Shown here in pieces: positions 7,908 through 17,198 of a DNA stretch of 34,449 nucleotides (the first letter of the stretch is position 1; the number at the start of each line of letters is the position of its first letter). Under the pieces are notes generated by a model, which saw nothing but the letters and a program-made list of their open reading frames with translations, had not been told where the DNA came from and made no database searches. Where the stretch lies: assembly GCA_017558005.1 (NCBI GenBank), contig JAFYWN010000016.1, positions 1 to 34,449 of the forward strand, read 5' to 3'. Origin of the DNA: Kiritimatiellia bacterium (lineage in GTDB: Bacteria; Verrucomicrobiota; Kiritimatiellia; RFP12; DVOR01). The translations under genes were made by a program, and so were the position numbers.

Positions 7908-8492
7908 TTAGAGGGTGCCCTTGCTAGAAGGGATACCGGTTTCACGCGGATCATACGCCACGGCAATACGCAATGCACGGGCGAGTCCCTTAAAGACGGC
8001 TTCATAAACGTGATGCACCTCTGCACCGTAGGGCTGGACAACGTGCAGATTCATGCGGGCATTCGTGCAGAAGGCGCGCATAAACTCTTCTAATAACTGT
8101 ACATTGAAGTCGCGGATATGTTGCTCGGGGTGGGAAATCTTCCACACCAAGTAAGGGCGGCCACCCAAGTCCACCAACACATCAGCACGCGCTTCATCCA
8201 TTGGCAACATAAAGGAACCATAGCGCGTAATGCCACGACGTTCCCCAAGAGCTTGGTCCAATGCAGAGCCGAGCACCAAGCCCACATCTTCAACCGTGTG
8301 GTGATAATCCACCTGCAGGTCCCCCTTACACGTCAGCTCAAGGTCAATTAATGCATGACGGGCGAAGAGTTCAAGCATGTGATCAAAGAAGCCAATCCCA
8401 GTGGAAATCGAATGTTTTCCGGTGCCATCAAGATTCAACTTTAAAGCGATGTCAGTCTCACGGGTTTTACGTTGAATTTCAGCTGTACGCAT
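7908..8492 (-). CDS. hisB: HisB, imidazoleglycerol-phosphate dehydratase (monofunctional)
   Basis: This 194-residue enzyme removes water from imidazoleglycerol phosphate to give imidazoleacetol phosphate. It shows both manganese-binding histidine motifs, VDYHHTVED (64-69 region) and EVHHVYEAVFKGLARAL near the end, the IGFFDHMLELFARH segment and the terminal SSKGTL. The histidinol-phosphatase domain found in E. coli HisB is absent, so another enzyme must do that step. The ATG at 8492 is chosen because GGAG sits six bases upstream; it gives the usual family length. TTG 8510 and ATG 8498 are less well placed. hisC stops 14 bases upstream. Confidence 0.96.
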   Translation of the reverse strand: MRTAEIQRKTRETDIALKLNLDGTGKHSISTGIGFFDHMLELFARHALIDLELTCKGDLQVDYHHTVEDVGLVLGSALDQALGERRGITRYGSFMLPMDEARADVLVDLGGRPYLVWKISHPEQHIRDFNVQLLEEFMRAFCTNARMNLHVVQPYGAEVHHVYEAVFKGLARALRIAVAYDPRETGIPSSKGTL

Positions 8493-8506
8493 GTTCATCT
8501 CCAAAA

Positions 8507-9559
8507 TCAAGCATTATAGTCGGCAAGCACGGCCAAGAGTTTTTCGACTTCTGCGGGGGTACCAATCGTAATTCGCAGATAGTCCTTCGTCTTCGGCGCA
8601 GGGAAATAGCGAACGAAAATGTGGCGTTCGCGCAAGGCTGCAAAGAGGGTCGCCGCCTCCACGGGCGGTTTCGCAAAGAGGAAGTTTGACGCAGAAGGCA
8701 AAACCTGCCAGCCCCGTGCAGTAAGCGCTGCTGCCAAGTTCACACGGGTCGCAATAATTGCCTCTGCATTACGCTTCATGTGCGCCTGATCAGCTAATGC
8801 GGCATAACCGATGACCTGCGCCAAGGCATCCATGTTGTAAGAATCTTTAATCTTGTAAAGCGCATCAATGAGCGGCTTCGGCCCAACGCAATAACCGAAA
8901 CGCATGCCTGCAAGTGAATAACTCTTAGAGAGCGTGCGCATGACTAAGGTATTGGTGTTCTCTGCAGCCGTCGCCACAGCCATGCAGTTCGCAGGGGCAA
9001 AATCGGCATAGGCCTCATCGATTAAGAGGACACCCTTAAATGATTTGGCGAACTCGGCAATCATCTCAGGGTCGGCCATCAAGGAGGTGGGCGCATTGGG
9101 ATTGGTCCAAATAAACGCATCAGCGTAATCTGCAGGCGGCGTTGAGCAGGTGAAGTCGTCATTCAAGGGGAAAGGCTTCACCGTAGCATCACGAATGGCG
9201 GCCAAGACCGAATAGAGCGAATAGGTGGGATCAAAGTAGCCAATGCTTCCCCCTACCTCAACAAATGCGCGCGTAAACAATGCCAAGATTTCGTCAGAAC
9301 CATTTCCAACGAAGACCTGATCTGCCGTGCAACCGTTCTGTTCGGCAATCAATGCACGCACTTTATTGCAGACGGGGTCAGGATAGAGGCGCAACTTTTC
9401 CCAATCAAATGCCTTTAAAGCGTCTTGGACTCCGGGCGATGGTGGATAGGGATTTTCATTTGTATTCAGCTTGACCATGCCATCAAAGCGAGGCTGTTCA
9501 CCAGGTGTATAACCTGTCAGCGCATCAACATGTTTACAAATAGGGCTCATACGAACCAT
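8507..9559 (-). CDS. hisC: HisC, histidinol-phosphate aminotransferase
   Basis: This 350-residue PLP-dependent fold-type I aminotransferase converts imidazoleacetol phosphate to histidinol phosphate using glutamate. Signatures in order: LNTNENPYPPSP (31-43), VGNGSDEIL (84-92), FDPTYSLY (109-116), WTNPNAPT (Asn154), LLIDEAYADF (Asp181, Tyr184) and RTLSKSYSLAGMRFGY, with Lys212 as the PLP lysine. The start at 9559 has AAGG close upstream (three bases); ATG 9550 is an alternative. It lies 41 bases after the TPR end of the lnt fusion and directly before hisB, whose substrate comes before its own in the pathway. Confidence 0.95.
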   Translation of the reverse strand: MVRMSPICKHVDALTGYTPGEQPRFDGMVKLNTNENPYPPSPGVQDALKAFDWEKLRLYPDPVCNKVRALIAEQNGCTADQVFVGNGSDEILALFTRAFVEVGGSIGYFDPTYSLYSVLAAIRDATVKPFPLNDDFTCSTPPADYADAFIWTNPNAPTSLMADPEMIAEFAKSFKGVLLIDEAYADFAPANCMAVATAAENTNTLVMRTLSKSYSLAGMRFGYCVGPKPLIDALYKIKDSYNMDALAQVIGYAALADQAHMKRNAEAIIATRVNLAAALTARGWQVLPSASNFLFAKPPVEAATLFAALRERHIFVRYFPAPKTKDYLRITIGTPAEVEKLLAVLADYNA

Positions 9560-9600
9560 TGACCTTTCGATTTCGTATAAATGTCAACGTTAAACCAAGA

Positions 9601-12000
9601 TTAGGGTAACTCTACATCGGGAATCTGCGCACGACGAACGCGATGCAACAGTGCCTCAAACGCGGCGAGATTACCGCGAGCAACTTCAAGCGTTCGCAGA
9701 CGCACCAACGCCTTCTGGAACCACTGTTTGCCTGCAGTCGAGATTTCGGGGCAATTTAAGACGCGATAAATCAATTTAGTGTACTGTTCGGCGGCGTCAT
9801 CACGACGATTTTGACGCTCTAAAACACGTCCAATACGGAAGAGATACATCAGCGAGATATCCAAATCATCCTCTAATCGAAGCACTGCTTCACGATAAGA
9901 AGCTAATGCCAACGTGTAACGTTCGGGATCATCAATCGCCGTATAGGCGAGGCAATCCCCACGCAATCCATAGGCTTCGGCAATCCATTCTGCATTCGGA
10001 TAACGGCGCACAAGCGCATTTAACAAGTCACGCGCCTCTGCATGGCGAGCCTGTTCTACCAAAGCCTGTGCCTGAAGGAACTGTGCATTTGGAATTAACT
10101 CCGAATCAGGCATAATGCGCGCAAGCCGACCAATCAATTCCACCGCGGCGGCATAGTCCTGATTCTGATAGGCAGCACGTGCCGCTAAATAGAGTGCATT
10201 TGCAACACGTCCATCCGTGGGCCAACGCGTCGTGAAGTCCAAAAAGCCCTCTTTCGCCGCCGCATAGTCGCCACGATTAAAATCACTCTTCGCGAGCCAA
10301 AGCACCACGTCTGGAATGCGTGTAGACTCTGGGTACAACGAGACATACGCCTGAGCCAATTCACGTGCACGTTCATCTTCGCCCAAGCGGTAATAACAAA
10401 GCACCAAGAAGAAGCGCGCCTCCTCTGCAGTTGAGGCATTCGATTCACTCACCTTCGCAAAATCTTCAATGGCAAGCTGGAGTTTATCAAGTTTGTAATA
10501 CGCACGACCACGTTCGAGCAGGACCGAGCACTTCGATTCCTCACGCGTCAATACGGCGCTCAAACGCGTATACTCCGCAATCGCATCAATGACGCGATTC
10601 TCCTCAATCAACATCCCCGCCAGACGCATCACCGCCGTAAAGACATCCTGTTCTGAGGAGGAGACATCATCACGCACCGCAGCATACTCACGACGTGCGC
10701 CCTCTTTATCTCCAGAAGCTTCCAAACAACGTGCCAAACGGAGCGGAATGCCCGTGCGAGCACCTTCACGAAGCAACCCACGATAGATTTCAATCGCGCT
10801 CGAATAACGCTTTGCGGCGGTAGCCGCTTCTGCTGCCTCAAGCAAAAGTGCCGTTTTGAGCGAGACCTCAGTGGCAAATTCTGCCGCTTCCAAGAACATG
10901 GTTAAGGCCTCGTCAAAGCGTGCCATCGCAACCAGTAAGCGTCCCTTACCCTGGCGGACACGAACCGCAAAGACGGGCACATCATAACTTTCCAAATAAC
11001 GATTGTAAGCGTTTAACGCCGCCTGCGAATCACTCGATGCATGAAGGATTTCGGCTATCTTGAACTGAATCTCGGGCGCAAGTTTCGTTGAGGGGTTCAA
11101 CGTCACCGCCTGATTCAAGAAGGAAACGCCCTCCTCAAGCGTCAACGGATTGGCACAAAGCTGTTTACCCAATTCATACAATGCCTTTTGACGAATCCGC
11201 TCCTCACGCGCTACAGCCACTGCACGACGCGCAAAGAGCACCTTTTCTTCTACATCCACCGCCAATTCTGCCGCGGCCAAAGCGAGCTGCGCTTCAACGC
11301 CAGACGAAAGTCCTTTCAAATTGAGCAACTCTCTCAAACAGGCCAAGGCGGGACCAGGGTCGGAAGCAGAGAAAGCCGTGGGCAAGGCTAACGCACAAGC
11401 CAAGAAGACTCCCCCTCGGTCAGCCTTTGCCGCCGCCTCCAAAAGGGCGCGACGAGAGGCTTCATTGGGCAAGTAGGCATCCCATGCGAGCGCATTTTCT
11501 GCGCGGATCACATCCGTTGCACCACGAGCGCTCTGCACATCTGAGAAGCGTTCTGCGGCCAACAACTTCTTGCCGAGCTCTTGTGCTGCAAGCAAACCAT
11601 AACGTAAAGCGGTGACACCCCAAATGGAGTCTGTGGCGACCTGCGCCTCGTCAAATTCCTTCAGCACCTGAGCGAAATCCTTCTTACCACTCAATGCCGC
11701 CAAGCGAAAGGCCAGTCGGCGATCTGCGGGCAATTCCGGACAGGCTTCAATACGGGTCAAAGCATTCTCCCATTCGCCACGCTTCAGCGCCGCACGAATG
11801 AGCACCTCCTCTGCCTTTGCACGTTCTTCTGGCGCCAAACCCAGTTTAGTCAACACCGTTTGGGCGGTTCGTTCGGCGAGCGAGACATTGCCATCATCCA
11901 TGGCCATCTCTGCCATTGGTAAGAGTTCATCTCCAGCCCAAAGCTTTCCTGGTGCGAAGCAGACCAACATCAATACTGCCGCCATCGTTACTTTTTTCAT
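9601..12000 (-). other. TPR module of the lnt fusion, possibly translated separately from an internal ATG
   Basis: The ATG at 12000 begins a sequence of 799 residues with its own signal peptide (basic MKK, hydrophobic core, LWA cleavage region). GGAG lies nine bases upstream, and a TAA in another frame lies two bases before the ATG, just where a separate lnt gene could end. The mature part consists of tandem helical pairs with many TPR-like positions (for example RFDEALTMFLEAAEFA, YYKLDKLQLAIEDFAKV, NRGDYAAAKEGFLDF). This resembles periplasmic TPR scaffolds of the YbgF/CpoB or BamD kind. An independent product exported to the periplasm is plausible. No family name can be given. Confidence 0.6.
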
Positions 12001-13569
12001 CTTACACCGCTCCATTGCTAAGGCAAACAACAGCATCAACAAAAACACCACACAGGGTGCACCGAACACAAGCTCGCCCCACTGCAAGTAAAAGGACGCG
12101 AAGGGGTGTTCTGTCACAGGGACTCGCGTTGGGAAAGAGCCAGGCTCAATCACCTGCGCACGACCAACCGCATCAATCACGGTATTCAACCCTGAATTCG
12201 TAGAACGCATCATCGGCAAACCCGTTTCAATACAACGGAAAATGGCCTGCTGGGCATGTTGCGCGGGTTCTGCCGAGGGCGAATACCACGCATCATTGCT
12301 CATATTGACTAACAATTCCGCCCCCGCCAATGCCGAATCGCGCGCCACCGAGGCAACGGTATCTTCAAAGCAAATCAAGGGACCAAGTTTTAAACCAGAA
12401 GGCACTTGCACGACACGCACGGCATCACCTGGTTCGCAGGAGAAACCCGTGGGAACCAATTTTTGCAACGCCGGAATCTGCTTATCAAAGGGGATATATT
12501 CACCGAATGGAACGAGGTGACGCTTGGCATACACTTGCATCTGATCCAAACCCTTTTCGGTAAACAACATCGCCGCATTGTAGTAGCCCCCAGTCGGCGT
12601 TTGGTATGAACCACCCACAAAGAGCGGCGTATGAGCGTTGCATGCCAAATTGGTCAACAAGCCCTCTACCCCACGATGCGGCAAGAAGTGAACCACTGCA
12701 CTTTCAGGCCACAACCAAACATCCGCCTTGAAGAAAGAAATGATGTCCGAAAATGACGCCCCTACGTCCCAAACCATGGGGACGACTGCACCTGCCTTAA
12801 AGATGCAAGGCGTGGTGGTGTGTTGCACCACAACCACAGCATCGCGCTTCTTCGGAGCGGCATCATAGGCATTCATGCGTGAATAACCAAACAAAAAGGC
12901 GACCAAAAGCGCGGCAAAGGCAAGCGAACTCTCAATGGAGAGCAACACCTTTTCCGAACGAGCCGTGGGCGAACGATGGGTAACGCTCCACCAAAAGCGC
13001 TCAATAATTGTTGTTATCGCCTCATTAATTGCGATGACCAATGCACTCACGAGGCAACTTCCCCCGATTGCCGCCAGTTGTGCAACGGGTAACATTTGAT
13101 TCACCGTAGCCAAGCCTAACGGATTCCACGCGAAACCCGAAAAAAGCGTCGCACGCAAGACTTCACAAGCCGCCCACAGTACTGGCACCACCACACTCGC
13201 CGTGATGATGCGCCCAATGCCGGGCTGCTGGGCAATGCGTCTACGAACTGCCACGACCATCATCGCAAAGAGCGCCACATACACAGCAAGCACCGCACTC
13301 AAACCCAATAATGCGGGCACCACCAGTGGCCATGGACCGCCATTATCGGTCAAGCAAAACATCCACGACAACTGCACACACCACGAGACGAATCCCGTTA
13401 ACCAGCCTAACCAGAAGGCGCGCTTTAAACTCAACACACCGCGCAGGGTCAACAACAAGGGCACCAAGGCAAACCAAACATTGCCGTTTTGTTCAAATGG
13501 CGCCCACAAGGAGGCCAGCAAGGCTCCTGCCAAGAGCGCACCTAAACATTGTAAAGCTGTCTTTTTCAC
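9601..13569 (-). CDS. lnt: Apolipoprotein N-acyltransferase (Lnt) fused to a secreted TPR-repeat protein
   Basis: One frame of 1322 residues holds two proteins. Residues 1-523 are a complete Lnt: several N-terminal membrane helices, a nitrilase-fold domain with the triad Glu289 (LWPESA), Lys349 (AKRHLVPFGEY) and Cys400 (LICFED), and a last helix (about 504-518). Lnt adds the N-acyl chain to lipoproteins on the periplasmic side. Five residues after that helix comes a typical signal peptide (about 524-545, MKKVTMAAVLMLVCFAPGKLWA), then about 777 residues of helical TPR-type repeats. Start GTG 13569 overlaps the upstream TGA, with AGAGGA seven bases before it; ATG 13605 lies within the upstream gene. 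A fusion, two products from one frame, or a single-base sequencing error that removed the lnt stop are all possible. Confidence 0.88.
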   Translation of the reverse strand: MKKTALQCLGALLAGALLASLWAPFEQNGNVWFALVPLLLTLRGVLSLKRAFWLGWLTGFVSWCVQLSWMFCLTDNGGPWPLVVPALLGLSAVLAVYVALFAMMVVAVRRRIAQQPGIGRIITASVVVPVLWAACEVLRATLFSGFAWNPLGLATVNQMLPVAQLAAIGGSCLVSALVIAINEAITTIIERFWWSVTHRSPTARSEKVLLSIESSLAFAALLVAFLFGYSRMNAYDAAPKKRDAVVVVQHTTTPCIFKAGAVVPMVWDVGASFSDIISFFKADVWLWPESAVVHFLPHRGVEGLLTNLACNAHTPLFVGGSYQTPTGGYYNAAMLFTEKGLDQMQVYAKRHLVPFGEYIPFDKQIPALQKLVPTGFSCEPGDAVRVVQVPSGLKLGPLICFEDTVASVARDSALAGAELLVNMSNDAWYSPSAEPAQHAQQAIFRCIETGLPMMRSTNSGLNTVIDAVGRAQVIEPGSFPTRVPVTEHPFASFYLQWGELVFGAPCVVFLLMLLFALAMERCKMKKVTMAAVLMLVCFAPGKLWAGDELLPMAEMAMDDGNVSLAERTAQTVLTKLGLAPEERAKAEEVLIRAALKRGEWENALTRIEACPELPADRRLAFRLAALSGKKDFAQVLKEFDEAQVATDSIWGVTALRYGLLAAQELGKKLLAAERFSDVQSARGATDVIRAENALAWDAYLPNEASRRALLEAAAKADRGGVFLACALALPTAFSASDPGPALACLRELLNLKGLSSGVEAQLALAAAELAVDVEEKVLFARRAVAVAREERIRQKALYELGKQLCANPLTLEEGVSFLNQAVTLNPSTKLAPEIQFKIAEILHASSDSQAALNAYNRYLESYDVPVFAVRVRQGKGRLLVAMARFDEALTMFLEAAEFATEVSLKTALLLEAAEAATAAKRYSSAIEIYRGLLREGARTGIPLRLARCLEASGDKEGARREYAAVRDDVSSSEQDVFTAVMRLAGMLIEENRVIDAIAEYTRLSAVLTREESKCSVLLERGRAYYKLDKLQLAIEDFAKVSESNASTAEEARFFLVLCYYRLGEDERARELAQAYVSLYPESTRIPDVVLWLAKSDFNRGDYAAAKEGFLDFTTRWPTDGRVANALYLAARAAYQNQDYAAAVELIGRLARIMPDSELIPNAQFLQAQALVEQARHAEARDLLNALVRRYPNAEWIAEAYGLRGDCLAYTAIDDPERYTLALASYREAVLRLEDDLDISLMYLFRIGRVLERQNRRDDAAEQYTKLIYRVLNCPEISTAGKQWFQKALVRLRTLEVARGNLAAFEALLHRVRRAQIPDVELP

Positions 13570-15086
13570 GGATTTGTCCTCTCTGCCACAACGAGTTGCG
13601 TGCATCCCTGACCAAACTGGGGATGCGTCAACAATCGACGTCCGTAGGTTTTTTCAAGCGCATTCAGTTTCGTTTCACTCATCGGATCAGGCGCTAACGA
13701 AGGATATGATAAAGCGTAGGTGTATCCACTCCATGCCGCAAGTTTGGGATAGGATTTAAGTTGGGTCGGCTTTGAAAAAGGTCCCATCTCCATCCCTGCC
13801 GGCACGCGTAATCCCGCCTCAACGGCAAGATACGTATCCTGTGTCCAAATCGTATCCTCACCCAAACGTTCCGCCGCTTCGCGAACTTGAGCGGCCACCT
13901 TTCGAAGCTCAAAAATGTCGGGCGCAGGCTTTTTAACGACCCAAAAACGATCCTGCCCTGCAATCACCCAATCTTGTGCCACCGGAGAAGCACAGATGGA
14001 TAAGGCAGCCGCAGCGAGGAAAAGCACCTTTGGCAAGGCATTTTTGAGTGAATCAAAGGGCAACTCTGTGGTCAAAACCGCGAGTGCCATCGCACCCAAA
14101 AAGACCGCCGGAACAAGATAGTCATCATAGGGAACAGGCGCAAGGAGATGCACCATCATTAGCGTTGTGGCGCAAATCAACCACAATTTTGGGAAAAGCA
14201 GATGCGCATGGGTTGACGTTTTAAACGCAGCCCTCTCCGTGCACCACGTCCACCCAATTAGAACGCCGATAAAGCAAAAGATGGGATTGAATCGTAAGAG
14301 ACGCGCCAAGCATCCAATCACACCCACGAATCCCATAGATTCACGAGCCGCATGGAAACGTTGCGCTTCAAAAAAGGCCTCAGGCCAACACAACACCTCG
14401 GGCAAGAAGAGCACCAATAGCGTTCCGCCCGCCGCCGCAGAGAAGACGAGCCACGTCAAGCGTCCAACCACATGACGATGACACAAAAGCCAAATCGCCA
14501 CCGTTGGCAAGAGCACCCCCATCGACAAGCGCACATCTACCAACGCCGCCAAAACAATGCCTGAGAGCGCAGCTCGCCAAGCGCAAATTTGCATCTGATC
14601 AGACGCACGGCCTCGCAAAAGATAGAGCGCAAGCGCAATGCCAAAGGTGCATAAGCCGTAAGTCTTTGGAATTGTCGTGAAATACGTATACCAGAGATTC
14701 ACCCCTGTCAGCGCCAAAAAGACCAAGTTAGCAACCTTTTTGTCTGTCGCCTTCGTCAGTACGCCACGAATCGTTCGGCAAGCCAGTAGAAGGGCAAGGC
14801 TTGAAAGTACCGCCGTAAAGAGACGCCCCCCCAAGACACCAGCAACCGACCATGACCATGCGAAACACGCATACACCGCAGGCATCAATTTACCCTGTGT
14901 AAAAAAGAAATCTTTGTGTGGGAGTTCACCCTCGGTCATGAGACGTGCCGCGTAAAGATACCACCCCTCATCTTGATTCAAGGGACCGAGCAGTGCATTG
15001 GCAAGATAACAAAGTACCATCAAACCCAGTGCACCCAAGGTCCACCAGGTCAATGTTGTGACTTTGCTTTCTAATGCTTCCGCCAA
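13566..15086 (-). CDS. GT-C family membrane glycosyltransferase (PMT/ArnT-like)
   Basis: This 506-residue protein has about ten hydrophobic helices. After the first helix comes NQDEGWYLYAARLMTEGELP, which matches the acidic DE motif of the first outer loop in GT-C enzymes (PMT_2/ArnT type) that use polyprenyl-phosphate sugars as donors. The C-terminal ~100 residues (from about 390) form a soluble extracytoplasmic part. It likely transfers a sugar to a lipid, glycan or protein on the outer face of the inner membrane; the acceptor is unknown. The start is a TTG at 15086 with GGAG seven bases upstream, two bases after the preceding stop; no ATG precedes the first membrane helix. Its stop overlaps the lnt start (GTGA). 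Confidence 0.75.
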   Translation of the reverse strand: MAEALESKVTTLTWWTLGALGLMVLCYLANALLGPLNQDEGWYLYAARLMTEGELPHKDFFFTQGKLMPAVYACFAWSWSVAGVLGGRLFTAVLSSLALLLACRTIRGVLTKATDKKVANLVFLALTGVNLWYTYFTTIPKTYGLCTFGIALALYLLRGRASDQMQICAWRAALSGIVLAALVDVRLSMGVLLPTVAIWLLCHRHVVGRLTWLVFSAAAGGTLLVLFLPEVLCWPEAFFEAQRFHAARESMGFVGVIGCLARLLRFNPIFCFIGVLIGWTWCTERAAFKTSTHAHLLFPKLWLICATTLMMVHLLAPVPYDDYLVPAVFLGAMALAVLTTELPFDSLKNALPKVLFLAAAALSICASPVAQDWVIAGQDRFWVVKKPAPDIFELRKVAAQVREAAERLGEDTIWTQDTYLAVEAGLRVPAGMEMGPFSKPTQLKSYPKLAAWSGYTYALSYPSLAPDPMSETKLNALEKTYGRRLLTHPQFGQGCTQLVVAERTNP

Positions 15087-15088
15087 GA

Positions 15089-17191
15089 TTACTCTCCGCT
15101 CAACTGTTTCGCAAACTCATGCCAACGGAATTTACCAATTCGCCAAAAATAGTTTGGCAACGAGGGAATCACGTCACACGTCATTCGCCACATATTTCCT
15201 GCCGTAAATGTTTTACGCGGGTGGCCTGCATAGAAATGCATATTCGGGAGGCGGATTTTCGTAGGATCCTCTGGCCAATACCACATGTGTTCCCCTAAGT
15301 AGAAGCACGGCATCCCCGCGGCACGCAAGTCACGCATTTGGGCAGAAGTCTGCCATGCGACGTTGTCCACTTCGCATTCCGCAAGCATCGTTTTGTAGTA
15401 GGTGTCAAAGACATGCGGTGCGGGAATATCACGAGGAAGCGTTTCCCATGCCGCGAGGCAACGTCCATCTTCACGATAACGATCATGCAAGGAGAGCACA
15501 TAAGCCTTGGGTGCCTTCTCCGACTGCATGGTCTCCACAATCGAAAGGGCGTAGTTGCTCATCCCCACGGCATGAATCAATTTACCGACTGCAAAGACGT
15601 AAGTGATGGTGGCCAAGATTGCCGTCACCACAATGCCTAAGGTGCGACCAATCCATGGCGAGCGCGTGATATTCACCGTCATAGCATTGAATGCCACGAT
15701 CACGGGGAACATCCAAAATTGCGGCACATAACGCACATAGCCCATCGTCTTTACGGGTTGGATAAAGCTTGTCGCAAGGAGGGCGAGGAGCAACCATGGC
15801 GTACCGCATCGTCGTGTAAAACAAAGCGTGAGTAAGGTGAGGCACATCACCACACGGAATCCACTACCAAGCCCACTGACTTGGTCCAAATGAAAGACGG
15901 GATTAAAGGGTTTCTTCCCCAATTTCCATTCATAGTATCGGTGTGCGAGCCACTTTGAAATGTACGCATTCGTCACTCGCCCAAAGTATCCCATCGCGGC
16001 GGCGTCATCGTTTAAGAGATCGAAGTCTGCAGTCATTGCAGGAAGGGGTTCGGTCTTGGAGAAACTGTGTTCCGGATAGAAGGGACCGCCATGGTTCGCC
16101 CAGTTCGTCAAATACGGCGAGAACCCAACGAATAATGCCAAGCCAAACCCAACCGTATTGGCAGCCGCCCACTTCCAAAATGCCTTCGGACGCAATTTCC
16201 CTCGTGCCGCACCCCAGAGCACTGGCAAGGTGAAGATGATTGCAGACATCACCAAGCTAATTGCACCAGTAAACTTCAAGTTGCACCCTAACACAGGCGC
16301 AATGGAGAGATAGGTCAACCAAACGGTTGCACCAGTCTTACGATACGCACAGGCCGACAACATTGCAATTAAGAGCAATGCATACAACGAACCATCCTGT
16401 GCACCACAAAAAGCACTCGCCACCACCCCAGGTGACAACAACGTGAGCGATGCGAAGAAAAAGCGCTTCCAACGCCCCTGCCCGAAAAGGAGCGGCGTTA
16501 CCTGCCACGTTAAAGCGCCCAATGCAACCCCTGTCAAAAGAATCAAGGTGTCACCCGATTCAAGATTACCCGTAATTGCCGCCGTGATAGCACTCCACAC
16601 CCACCCTGCACGTGGCAAGTAGGCCGTGTGATAACTGTTGAAACACAGCGGATCGGCACCTGTTGATTTCAACAATAGGTCTCGCGTGGAATCAAAGACA
16701 GGGTTCCACCCATCCAACAAAAATTTTGCGGCCGGCAAATGGTATGCTTGCGCATCCCACCACGAGAAGAAGATAAAGCTTTGGTCAATTGCAAAGACCA
16801 AAAGTACAATGCCTAAAAACCAACCAATTCGTACAATGCCATCACGATAAGTGCCACCGCCGACCAATGCAAGCACCATCGCGCCTAACAACCCCAAGAT
16901 TCCATAAGTCGCGGAAATCCCAAAGCCGAAAAGAAACCCAATCGATGCAAAAAGAACCGTGAATGAAGGGAATGCCAACAAAACTGCAGGCAAGGGAAAC
17001 ATCTTACGTTTTAAGACGCTTGCCCAAAAACCATTCCACTTTTCCACGGCCTCCTCAGGGAGAAGTGTCCCCGCAGTCGGTGCAACAGTCTCAACGTTTA
17101 CCATTTGCGGAATCCCCTCCTGCGCCACTGAAGCGAGAGGCTTCTTGGAGGCGGTTGAAGCATGTTTTTGATTGTGTTTACGATGTGACAT
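15089..17191 (-). CDS. Large polytopic membrane protein, probable GT-C glycosyltransferase
   Basis: The protein has about 700 residues, a hydrophilic N-terminus of about 60 residues, then a dozen membrane helices and a soluble C-terminal tail (from about 560) rich in Trp, Tyr and His. The loop after the third helix holds WWDAQAYHLPAAKFLLDGWNP, which resembles the DxxxYH loop motif of GT-C enzymes, and the GT-C protein encoded next supports that reading. The donor and acceptor are unknown. Start choice is open: ATG 17191 has no clear ribosome site, whereas ATG 17104 has GGAGGGG nine bases upstream and would leave room for a promoter after the terminator at 17206-17230. It is the first gene of the long unit that runs to 460. 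Confidence 0.65.
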   Translation of the reverse strand: MSHRKHNQKHASTASKKPLASVAQEGIPQMVNVETVAPTAGTLLPEEAVEKWNGFWASVLKRKMFPLPAVLLAFPSFTVLFASIGFLFGFGISATYGILGLLGAMVLALVGGGTYRDGIVRIGWFLGIVLLVFAIDQSFIFFSWWDAQAYHLPAAKFLLDGWNPVFDSTRDLLLKSTGADPLCFNSYHTAYLPRAGWVWSAITAAITGNLESGDTLILLTGVALGALTWQVTPLLFGQGRWKRFFFASLTLLSPGVVASAFCGAQDGSLYALLLIAMLSACAYRKTGATVWLTYLSIAPVLGCNLKFTGAISLVMSAIIFTLPVLWGAARGKLRPKAFWKWAAANTVGFGLALFVGFSPYLTNWANHGGPFYPEHSFSKTEPLPAMTADFDLLNDDAAAMGYFGRVTNAYISKWLAHRYYEWKLGKKPFNPVFHLDQVSGLGSGFRVVMCLTLLTLCFTRRCGTPWLLLALLATSFIQPVKTMGYVRYVPQFWMFPVIVAFNAMTVNITRSPWIGRTLGIVVTAILATITYVFAVGKLIHAVGMSNYALSIVETMQSEKAPKAYVLSLHDRYREDGRCLAAWETLPRDIPAPHVFDTYYKTMLAECEVDNVAWQTSAQMRDLRAAGMPCFYLGEHMWYWPEDPTKIRLPNMHFYAGHPRKTFTAGNMWRMTCDVIPSLPNYFWRIGKFRWHEFAKQLSGE

Positions 17192-17198
17192 TGAAAAC

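Noticed and set aside
8511..8518. TATAAT-like sequence on the minus strand near the hisB start
   Set aside because: It is the codons for the last residues of HisC (DYNA) and lacks the TG extension; hisB is coupled to hisC.
9582..9587. TTGACA on the minus strand upstream of hisC
   Set aside because: No -10 hexamer lies 16-18 bases downstream, and the spacing to the ATG is too short for a standard promoter. An internal promoter is not supported.
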